DNA of 64,000 nt, taken from contig JBKJTT010000037.1 in the NCBI GenBank assembly GCA_046590205.1, forward strand, positions 6,016-70,015, read 5' to 3'. The DNA is from DATDEW01 sp046590205 (lineage in GTDB: Bacteria; Bacteroidota; Ignavibacteria; Palsa-1295). The stretch's first letter is position 1. The number at the start of each line of letters is the position of its first letter. This document shows positions 1 through 6,582 of the stretch, piece after piece. The translations under genes and the position numbers were made by a program. The notes beneath the pieces are model-generated. The model was not told the origin of the DNA and made no database searches. It worked only from the letters and a program-made list of their open reading frames with translations.

Positions 1-741
1 ATCAGGATGATTCATAAACGCTTCCTTCATCTGCATGAGCGATGCTTCTTCCGCGTCCTTTGCTTTAGCGAGATTCACATCATTGAGCGGGAAGGTCAGG
101 AACGGTGCATCAATGCGAGGCCAATCCTTGAACTTCGGGAAGTACATCGTCTTCACGGGGTCAGTGTTCGTAAGTGAGAGCGCATACCCGTTTCGTCCGT
201 GAAACCCATGACGGAAGTGCATGATAAGCTGACCGCGTTCTGTCGTATAACCTTTCAGGAAGTTCTTTCGAACCTTCCAATCGAATGCAACCTTGAGCGC
301 ATTCTCTATCGCCGCGCCGCCGCCTTCGATGAGAAACAAGTGAGGCAAATATTCAGGAATCGCAACTTGACTGAACGTCTCAACAAACTCTGCCATCTCG
401 ACGGTATAGGCATCAGAACTTGAGGGTTTATTTATCGCTGCTCCAATCATTCGCTCACGTAGATCAGCCGTCATCATCTTCGGATGATTTAACCCGACAG
501 GACCTGATGCGAAGAACGTGAAGAAATCTAGGAAGCGCTTACCTGTGCGAGCGTCGTAGATGAAGTTGCCCTGCGATTTATTCAGGTCAACAACAAGATC
601 AAAGCCATCAACGAGCAAATGTTTTGCAAGCGACTCATGCACTTTATCAGGAGCAATATGCACCGAACGAGAAGACATCGTCTCGAGCGTATTCTTTATC
701 TCACTAGTTGTGCGAACTTCTACTGTATTTGTCTTTAGCAT
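1..741 (-). CDS. lat: L-lysine 6-aminotransferase, N-terminal part
   Basis: A class III PLP-dependent aminotransferase, 247 codons visible; the C-terminus lies beyond the left edge. Lysine 6-aminotransferase moves the epsilon amino group of lysine to 2-oxoglutarate, giving 2-aminoadipate 6-semialdehyde. The call rests on recognised family stretches: DLNKSQGNFIYDARTGKRFL followed by FFASGPVGLNHPKM, then HGFHGRNGYALSLTNTDP and FPKFKDWPRI. These fit the lysine enzyme better than ornithine or acetylornithine transaminases. The ATG at 741 is preceded by GGAG. The PLP lysine is outside the window. It lies downstream of korA on the same strand but behind a strong terminator, so it probably has its own promoter. 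Confidence 0.85.
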   Translation of the reverse strand, partial: MLKTNTVEVRTTSEIKNTLETMSSRSVHIAPDKVHESLAKHLLVDGFDLVVDLNKSQGNFIYDARTGKRFLDFFTFFASGPVGLNHPKMMTADLRERMIGAAINKPSSSDAYTVEMAEFVETFSQVAIPEYLPHLFLIEGGGAAIENALKVAFDWKVRKNFLKGYTTERGQLIMHFRHGFHGRNGYALSLTNTDPVKTMYFPKFKDWPRIDAPFLTFPLNDVNLAKAKDAEEASLMQMKEAFMNHPD

Positions 742-777
742 ATTAGTACTCCTATATTCTTCTTCGCTAAGAAATGC

Positions 778-810
778 AAAAGGCAGTCCATTGTGTAAGG
801 ACTGCCTTTT
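778..810. terminator. Perfect 12-bp hairpin terminator
   Basis: Two 12-base arms (AAAAGGCAGTCC and its complement) enclose a 9-base loop. With A-rich and T-rich flanks it could work both ways. Its obvious role is to end korA transcription before the aminotransferase gene. Confidence 0.8.
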
Positions 811-833
811 TACTACTTCAACTGTCCTTACGA

Positions 834-2717
834 TTATTTCAACGAAGCAAGGACTTCTTCCACCTTATCAACGATCTCCGACGAAGTGAAGGGCAAGCCC
901 TCAACTTTATTGATGCTAATAACATCAATAAGAAACTCCGAACGGATGATACGGCTAAGTTGACCAAGATTCAACTCCGGTATGATGATCTTCTCAAAGT
1001 TCTTAAGAATATCACCAAGATCAGGGGGAAGCGGATTGATCCAACGCAAGTGCGCTGCCGATACACCCTTCGATGCAAGTTGCTCTTGTGCTGTTGTGAT
1101 CGAGCCGTATGTACCACCCCATCCAAGGAGAAGCACTTTCCCGCTCTTTGCGCCGAGTATTTCTGTCGGCGCAATATCCTTCGCAATTCCTTTTACTTTC
1201 TCTGCGCGAAGACGAACCATGAAGTCATGGTTTGCTGGCTCGTAGTTTACGTTACCTGTGATGTGCTGCTTTTCCAAGCCGCCGATGCGATGTTCTAAAC
1301 CGGATGTGCCCGGTATAGCCCACGGACGAGCATTATTCTCATCACGAGCATATGGCATGAACTCATCACTTGTTGACTGCGTCAACCGCTTTGTGACGAT
1401 CTCCGGAAGCGTATCAGCATCAGGAATAAGCCATGGCTCTGCACCGTTTGCGATGTAACCGTCTGTCAATAGAATAACAGGCACCATGTACTTGAGCGCG
1501 ATCTTCGTCGCTTCGTATGCAGCTGCAAAACAATCTACAGGGCTTTTCGCCGCAATAACTGCAACAGGGCACTCGCCGTTACGTCCGTAAAGAGCTTGCA
1601 TAAGATCTGCTTGCTCTGTTTTTGTTGGAAGGCCTGTTGAAGGACCGCCGCGCTGAACGTCAACGATGATAAGCGGAAGCTCTGTCATTACTGCAAGTCC
1701 GATAGCTTCTGCTTTAAGCGCAAGCCCCGGACCGGACGTGGTCGTGAGTGCAATGCTTCCTGTATAAGCAGCACCGATAGCAGATGCAATACCTGCAATC
1801 TCGTCTTCTGCTTGAAATGTCTTTACGCCGAAGTTTTTATACTTCGATAGCTCATGTAAAATATCCGATGCAGGAGTGATAGGATATGAACCTAAAAATA
1901 TCGGAAGCCCTGACTTCACTGATGCAGCAACGAAGCCGAGTGCTGTTGCTTCGTTACCCATGATGTTGCGGTACTTACCCGGTGTGAATTTCGCTGGCTT
2001 AATCTCGTAACGTGCAGAGAAAAGCTCTGCTGTTTCGCCGAGATAGTATCCTGCCTTGAGCGAACGAACGTTCGCCTCATAGACCTGCTCGTTCTTTCCG
2101 AATTTCTCTTTAAGCCACTGGAGCGTTGGCTCCATCGGGCGATTATAGAGCCAGTAAAGAAGACCGAGCGCAACCATATTCTTGGAGCGTCCGCCTTCTT
2201 TTGTGCCCATCTTCAGATCACGTACAGAATCGAGTGTGATCTTCGTAAGCGGAAATTTATAGACCGTATATCCTGCAAGTGTTTCATCAGTCAACGGATT
2301 GACATCATACTTTGCAAGCTTCAGGTTCTTCTCATCAAAGGCATCTTCATTGAGAATAATAATGCCGCCTTTTTTTAGCTGACCTAAGTTCACCTTCAAT
2401 GCAGCAGGATTCATCGCAACGAGAACATCAGGATGATCACCGGGTGTATGAATATCTCTCGATGAAAAATGCACCTGGAAACCTGATACTCCATAAAGAG
2501 TACCGATGGGTGCGCGAATCTCTGCTGGATAATCAGGGAAAGTCGAAAGGTCATTGCCGATGAGCGCAGTCGTATTCGTGAACTGCGTACCCGTAAGCTG
2601 CATACCGTCACCGGAGTCACCAGCAAAACGGATGGTTACGTCTTCGAGAATTTCTATTGGGCGTTTGGTTTGTCCGAGTGATTCGGGCTTGCCGTTAACT
2701 GCTACGTCGCTTGCCAT
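834..2717 (-). CDS. korA: 2-oxoacid:acceptor oxidoreductase, fused gamma-alpha subunit
   Basis: A 627-residue alpha subunit of a 2-oxoglutarate (or related 2-oxoacid) ferredoxin oxidoreductase, which decarboxylates a 2-oxoacid to an acyl-CoA and reduces ferredoxin. The N-terminal third is the gamma-type domain (IRFAGDSGDGMQLTG near residue 30). The rest is the alpha domain, with GSYPITPASDILHEL, FQAEDEIAGIASAIGAA, TTSGPGLALKAEAIGLA and VQRGGPSTGLPTKTEQADL. Length and order are those of KorA. The thiamine-binding beta subunit normally encoded next to it is absent on both sides: a terminator and an aminotransferase gene follow, and a pseudogene lies upstream. The substrate cannot be fixed from this subunit alone. 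Confidence 0.9.
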   Translation of the reverse strand: MASDVAVNGKPESLGQTKRPIEILEDVTIRFAGDSGDGMQLTGTQFTNTTALIGNDLSTFPDYPAEIRAPIGTLYGVSGFQVHFSSRDIHTPGDHPDVLVAMNPAALKVNLGQLKKGGIIILNEDAFDEKNLKLAKYDVNPLTDETLAGYTVYKFPLTKITLDSVRDLKMGTKEGGRSKNMVALGLLYWLYNRPMEPTLQWLKEKFGKNEQVYEANVRSLKAGYYLGETAELFSARYEIKPAKFTPGKYRNIMGNEATALGFVAASVKSGLPIFLGSYPITPASDILHELSKYKNFGVKTFQAEDEIAGIASAIGAAYTGSIALTTTSGPGLALKAEAIGLAVMTELPLIIVDVQRGGPSTGLPTKTEQADLMQALYGRNGECPVAVIAAKSPVDCFAAAYEATKIALKYMVPVILLTDGYIANGAEPWLIPDADTLPEIVTKRLTQSTSDEFMPYARDENNARPWAIPGTSGLEHRIGGLEKQHITGNVNYEPANHDFMVRLRAEKVKGIAKDIAPTEILGAKSGKVLLLGWGGTYGSITTAQEQLASKGVSAAHLRWINPLPPDLGDILKNFEKIIIPELNLGQLSRIIRSEFLIDVISINKVEGLPFTSSEIVDKVEEVLASLK

Positions 2718-2852
2718 AAGTGCTCTGAATATATACGGTTAGAATAATAATAAAATATGCGTTAAATATAGCTCATTAAGAACAGTAAACTCCTGAAAGC
2801 GGTTCGGAACAGGTAATACTTCTGTATTGCTGAGTGATTAGTATAGTAATCG

Positions 2853-2860
2853 TATTTTTG
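2853..2860 (+). promoter_or_regulatory. TAnnTTTG promoter box before the macro-domain relic
   Basis: TATTTTTG matches the Bacteroidota -7 consensus and lies 32 bases before the relic's ATG, so the broken gene appears to keep a promoter. Confidence 0.5.
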
Positions 2861-2892
2861 CACCAAGATTCCATAACAAGAAACGCACAACC

Positions 2893-3146
2893 ATGTCTGC
2901 ATCTAATACAAAGATCGGCAACGTCACGGGAGCGAGCTCATCACTTGCGCTCGCCGAAGAGAATAAAATAACATCCATCGCTTCCCTGCCAACAGCGCGG
3001 GGTACTTTCACTTCCCGCTTGAAGAGTGCGCTAAGATTATCTTGGGCACAATAAAAGAATCCGCACCAAATTTCAAGACGATTGACCATGTCGTCGTCTG
3101 TCTCTACGATAAAGAGACCTTCGGAGAGTTCAATAAGATTTTATAA
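2893..3146 (+). pseudogene. Decayed macro-domain protein gene (frameshifted, N-truncated)
   Basis: The frame starting at ATG 2893 runs through SSLALAEENKITSIA, then leaves the conserved sequence and stops at 3052-3054. Switching frame near 2981 restores FPANSAGYFHFPLEECAKI and then TIDHVVVCLYDKETFGEFNK up to TAA 3144-3146. Together these match the C-terminal half of macro domains (ADP-ribose binding or O-acetyl-ADP-ribose deacetylase type), where the pattern SIAFPAISTG-PLEECA is expected. One missing T in the run at about 2981 explains the shift. The first half of the domain, with the ADP-ribose-binding NAAN region, is missing. Presumed non-functional. Confidence 0.7.
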
Positions 3147-3147
3147 T

Positions 3148-3175
3148 GTAGGGGCACACCGAAGTGTGCCCTCTT
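3148..3175. repeat. Short GTAGGGGCAC inverted repeat
   Basis: Two 8-base arms (GGGCACAC and its complement) around a 4-base loop, introduced by GTAG. The same wording recurs at 9284-9362, so this is one member of a dispersed hairpin family. It lies between the macro-domain relic and the convergent bacterioferritin gene. Confidence 0.65.
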
Positions 3176-3184
3176 TACAAATTC

Positions 3185-3667
3185 TTATGCACCTTCAACG
3201 TGCATTTGCTGGGCAAGGTAATTTGCGATGCCTATCTCTTCGATAATCCCAAGCTGACCTTCAAGCCAATCAACATGCTTATCTTCATCAATAAGGATAT
3301 GTTCGAAGAGTTCGCGGCTTGCGCTATCACCTGCTTCGAGTGCAAGCGAGATACAACTGTTCAGACGTGGAATTGCTTCATATTCAAGTTGTAAGTCATT
3401 CTCAAGCTGCTGCTTGACGGTCTTGCCGATATTAATTTTGAAGTAATCGGTCACATTCGGAATGCCTTCCAAAAAGAGAATACGCTCGATGAGCTTCTCG
3501 GCATGGATCATCTCATCAATGCTCTCTTTTTTGACATACTTTGCAAGACGCATATATCCCCAGTTCTCGCACATCTCCGCGTGAAGGAAGTACTGATTGA
3601 TAGCGGTCAATTCGCCTTTGAGGACTTCGTTCAAAGCATCTATAATTCTCGGATCAGTTGGTTTCAT
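3185..3667 (-). CDS. bfr: Bacterioferritin
   Basis: A 160-residue ferritin-like four-helix protein that oxidises Fe(II) and stores Fe(III) in a 24-subunit shell. The ferroxidase ligands of bacterioferritin can be placed: E19, E52, H55, E95, E128 and H131. M53, within SIDEMIHAEK, is the haem ligand at the two-fold axis, so this is haem-binding Bfr rather than FtnA. Length is normal for the family. A TATTTTTG promoter box lies 25 bases upstream of the ATG. It is divergent from the Fur-family regulator and FTR1 permease genes, giving an iron uptake, storage and control neighbourhood. Confidence 0.95.
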   Translation of the reverse strand: MKPTDPRIIDALNEVLKGELTAINQYFLHAEMCENWGYMRLAKYVKKESIDEMIHAEKLIERILFLEGIPNVTDYFKINIGKTVKQQLENDLQLEYEAIPRLNSCISLALEAGDSASRELFEHILIDEDKHVDWLEGQLGIIEEIGIANYLAQQMHVEGA

Positions 3668-3692
3668 GTTGGTTGAGTCAAATTAATTACTT

Positions 3693-3700
3693 CAAAAATA
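3693..3700 (-). promoter_or_regulatory. TAnnTTTG promoter box of bfr
   Basis: On the minus strand this reads TATTTTTG, a full match to the Bacteroidota -7 consensus, 25 bases before the bacterioferritin ATG. Confidence 0.6.
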
Positions 3701-3834
3701 CCACATCTTTCGGCTCGCCACGCAAAGTTCGCTACGCATATCAGATAGAGATTTAATCTTAATACCAGCCGATATTGCCCGATTCCTTGAATTACGTTCG
3801 TAATTTCGTGTTAGAAATAGAACTAAAGTAACGG

Positions 3835-3862
3835 AATTTTTGTAATTAAGACTGAGTCTAAA
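3835..3862 (+). promoter_or_regulatory. Promoter box and palindromic operator of the Fur-family gene
   Basis: AATTTTTG at 3835-3842 is a -7-like box. Right after it, at 3846-3862, lies a 17-bp inverted repeat TTAAGACT-G-AGTCTAAA with 7 of 8 positions paired. It sits between promoter and ATG, where a self-regulating Fur or PerR protein would bind. The operator role is inference. Confidence 0.5.
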
Positions 3863-3869
3863 TAAGACG

Positions 3870-4436
3870 ATGACGGCTAACGAAAACGAACCAAAACCGA
3901 AGAAAACGAAGGAAGTAATTGAAGAAACCGTAAAGGCGACTCCGCATGAAATCTTCAGAAAATTCCTGAAGGACGGCGAGTACAGGATTACACCCGAACG
4001 ATTCGAGGTTTTGGATGCGGTGATGGAATGGGACGATCACTTCGACGCGGATAATCTCTTCATCTATTTGAAGAATCACAACTCGAAGGTCTCAAGAGCG
4101 ACGGTGTACAAAACACTCAACCTCTTGCATGAATGCGGACTTGTTTCGCGTTACCGTTTCAGCCAAGGACATGCACAGTACGAAAAGACTGTTGACCGTC
4201 CGCATCACGATCATCTTATCTGCACCACATGTGCGAAGATCATCGAGTTCGATAACGCTCGTGTCGTACAGATGCAAAATGATATTTGCATTGCGTATGG
4301 TTTTAAGCCGCTCTATCATTCTTTTCAAATTTTTAGCCAATGCTTGGACGGCGCAACCGATATACAAGATTGCGAGTATGCCCGTCAACGCAAAGTGGCG
4401 CTCATGAACCCGCATAAGCGGAACATTGTACATTAG
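3870..4436 (+). CDS. Fur-family transcriptional regulator
   Basis: A 188-residue metal-dependent repressor of the Fur/PerR/Zur superfamily. The winged helix covers about residues 28-110 (ITPERFEVLDAV, NHNSKVSRATVYKTLNLLHECGLV). The dimerisation part has HHDHLICTTCAKIIEF with the first structural CxxC. The usual second CxxC after HSFQIFSQC is degenerate (C, then nine residues, then C), so the zinc site may differ. A Lys/Glu-rich extension of about 27 residues precedes the core. It is separated by two bases from the FTR1 permease gene, forming a probable two-gene iron operon, and has a palindrome in its leader. Fur versus PerR cannot be decided. Confidence 0.88.
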   Translation: MTANENEPKPKKTKEVIEETVKATPHEIFRKFLKDGEYRITPERFEVLDAVMEWDDHFDADNLFIYLKNHNSKVSRATVYKTLNLLHECGLVSRYRFSQGHAQYEKTVDRPHHDHLICTTCAKIIEFDNARVVQMQNDICIAYGFKPLYHSFQIFSQCLDGATDIQDCEYARQRKVALMNPHKRNIVH

Positions 4437-4438
4437 CT

Positions 4439-5236
4439 ATGTTCGAATCGTTACTCAACGCATTTCTTATCAGTTTTCGTGAAGGTATTGAAGCTGTGCT
4501 CGTTGTGATGACAGTACTCGTCGTCCTTCGTAAACGCGGCGAAGAAAAAATGCGAAAGGTAACAATAGCCGCAGTCATCGCTGCCATCGTCGCCTGTTCT
4601 GCGACTGCCTACGCCCTCGGCTCGATAGCACTTGTCAATAATCCCGAACTCGAAGTCGCTCTCTACGGCATGGCTGCCCTTGCTGTGCTTACTATGGTGA
4701 TATGGATGATGCGAACTGGCAAATCGTTTAAGAAGGAAATCGAAACGAAGGTTACATCTTATAGTAGCAACTCATCGCTTTGGGCTGCTATTGGTTTGTT
4801 CAGCTTTGTCTTTTTTATGGTAGCACGCGAAGGGTTCGAACTCTCGCTCTTTTTGCTTGCCTTCGGCTCCGGGATAGGCGGATGGTACTATGTGCTTGCA
4901 ATGATCGCCGGACTCGCTGGTTCGATAGGTATTGGCTACTTGCTCTCAAAAGGCGTGCTCAAAGTGAACGTAGGAAAATTCTTACAAGCAACGGCATTCA
5001 TACTTCTCATACTTGTCATTCAACTTTTGTTTGATTTTATGCACGAAGGAATGGAAGCAGGAATACTTCCGGAACCGTCAAACCAGAGTGTAGTGAACTT
5101 CATTGATTATCTATCGCATGATCTCCCTATCTTTTCATATATCGCTATCGCTGGTTTCCTCGGTATCATTGGGTATTATGCTATCCGTTCCATCAGCACA
5201 AAAGAATCAATGCCTGCTGCAGTCAAGAGCAACTGA
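4439..5236 (+). CDS. FTR1-family iron permease
   Basis: A 265-residue inner-membrane protein of the oxidase-dependent iron transporter family (FTR1/EfeU), which moves ferric iron. Two REGxE motifs, REGIEA near residue 14 and REGFEL near 127, are the conserved iron-binding signatures and sit in two pseudo-symmetric halves. About seven hydrophobic segments are visible. It starts two bases after the Fur-family gene. No EfeO or EfeB partner is present, though multicopper oxidases occur about 45 kb to the right. A short hydrophilic C-terminal tail ends the protein. Confidence 0.9.
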   Translation: MFESLLNAFLISFREGIEAVLVVMTVLVVLRKRGEEKMRKVTIAAVIAAIVACSATAYALGSIALVNNPELEVALYGMAALAVLTMVIWMMRTGKSFKKEIETKVTSYSSNSSLWAAIGLFSFVFFMVAREGFELSLFLLAFGSGIGGWYYVLAMIAGLAGSIGIGYLLSKGVLKVNVGKFLQATAFILLILVIQLLFDFMHEGMEAGILPEPSNQSVVNFIDYLSHDLPIFSYIAIAGFLGIIGYYAIRSISTKESMPAAVKSN

Positions 5237-5329
5237 TAACATAATAATCAAGATGACTCCGGACTTCAGACGTTGGACTCCGGACATCCCCAAAGAATCA
5301 TATTTCCATTCTCTGTTGTTATCACACCC

Positions 5330-6502
5330 ATGAAAAAAATAATCCTCGTAGTACTTGTTCTTTCTGCACATATTGCATCGGCACAAATATCTGATACAGC
5401 ATCGAACGGTGTTTATAAACTCGTCTCCCCTTCGATAGGCGTTATCATTCCGAAGGGTAATCAGGATAACTCCGGTATTGATGTGGCAAAGCAATTCCCC
5501 GGTGCGAAGCCATTACCACAGGATAAATACGACTCACGCGAGAAGCACCTCAAAAACATACAACAACTCACTTTCGCTGGTGAGAATGCCGAAGCGTATT
5601 GGAGCTTTGATGAAAAGCACTTGAGCTTTCAGGCACGCGGCGATAAGAAGGGTTCATGCGATCAGATATTTACCATGACTGACGACGGCAAGAACGTCAA
5701 ACGCATCTCAACTGGGTATGGAAGAACAACATGTGCGTACTACTACCCAACCGGCGACCAGATACTTTATGCGTCAACGCATGAACATTACAACAGTGAA
5801 TGTCCGCCCGAACCGGATATGTCCAAGGGATACGTGTGGGCGCTCTATAGAGGATTCGATATTCACATAGCCGATACCAACGGACGCCTTATCAGCCGCA
5901 TTACACGCGACTCAACAAGCTACGACGCCGAAGCAACGATTTCACCCAAAGGGGATAATATAGTCTTCACAAGTACGATGGACGGCGACATTGAAATGTA
6001 TTCGCTCTCACTCGACGGGAAAAACAATTTTACACGCTTGACCGATGAGCCAGGTTATGATGGCGGCGCATTCTATTCATTTGACGGGAAAAAAATTGTC
6101 TATCGCGCATCACGTCCGAAAGGAAAAGACCTTGAGACATTCAAGCAATTACTTAGAGAAGGATTCGTACGCCCTTCTGCACTTGAGATAATGGTGATGG
6201 ATGCAGACGGAAAAAACAAAACGCAAGTAACCAGTAACGGCAAAGCAAACTTCGGACCGTTCTTTCATCCTGACGGCAAACGTATCATCTTTAGTTCAAA
6301 CATGGACGACCCAAAAGGACGCGAGTTTGATATTTACATGATCCGCATTGACGGCAAAGGTCTCGAACGCATCACTTACACAGGCGGCTTCAATGGCTTC
6401 CCTATGTTCACAAGAGACGGTAAAAAGTTAGTCTTCTGCTCGAACAGAAACCCCTCACATCCAAACAACACAAACATCTTCGTAGCTGATTGGGTGGAAT
6501 AG
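5330..6502 (+). CDS. Exported TolB-like beta-propeller protein
   Basis: A 390-residue exported protein, counted from the ATG at 5330. That start gives a clean signal peptide (KKIILVVLVLSAHIASAQ); an in-frame upstream start would add a hydrophilic stretch before it. Five or so WD40-like PD40 repeats follow, seen as recurring phrases: GDNIVFTSTMDGDIEMY, FDGKKIVYRASRPKGKD, PDGKRIIFSSNMDDPKG and RDGKKLVFCSNRN. This is the TolB C-terminal propeller architecture, often a periplasmic protein-interaction platform. Without the TolB N-terminal domain or a pal neighbour it is probably a paralogue rather than TolB itself. Confidence 0.8.
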   Translation: MKKIILVVLVLSAHIASAQISDTASNGVYKLVSPSIGVIIPKGNQDNSGIDVAKQFPGAKPLPQDKYDSREKHLKNIQQLTFAGENAEAYWSFDEKHLSFQARGDKKGSCDQIFTMTDDGKNVKRISTGYGRTTCAYYYPTGDQILYASTHEHYNSECPPEPDMSKGYVWALYRGFDIHIADTNGRLISRITRDSTSYDAEATISPKGDNIVFTSTMDGDIEMYSLSLDGKNNFTRLTDEPGYDGGAFYSFDGKKIVYRASRPKGKDLETFKQLLREGFVRPSALEIMVMDADGKNKTQVTSNGKANFGPFFHPDGKRIIFSSNMDDPKGREFDIYMIRIDGKGLERITYTGGFNGFPMFTRDGKKLVFCSNRNPSHPNNTNIFVADWVE

Positions 6503-6582
6503 GGTTTCTTACCGCCAAGACAGAAAGGCACAAATAACACCAAGAATTTCTTGGCGAACTTAGTGCCTTGGCGACTTGGTGG

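Noticed and set aside
3148..3175. Hairpin considered as a rho-independent terminator
   Set aside because: The same sequence recurs elsewhere in a non-terminator position and lacks a T run of useful length, so it is listed as a repeat.
5273..5329. Upstream in-frame start of the TolB-like protein
   Set aside because: It would put 19 polar residues before a good signal peptide; ATG 5330 is better.
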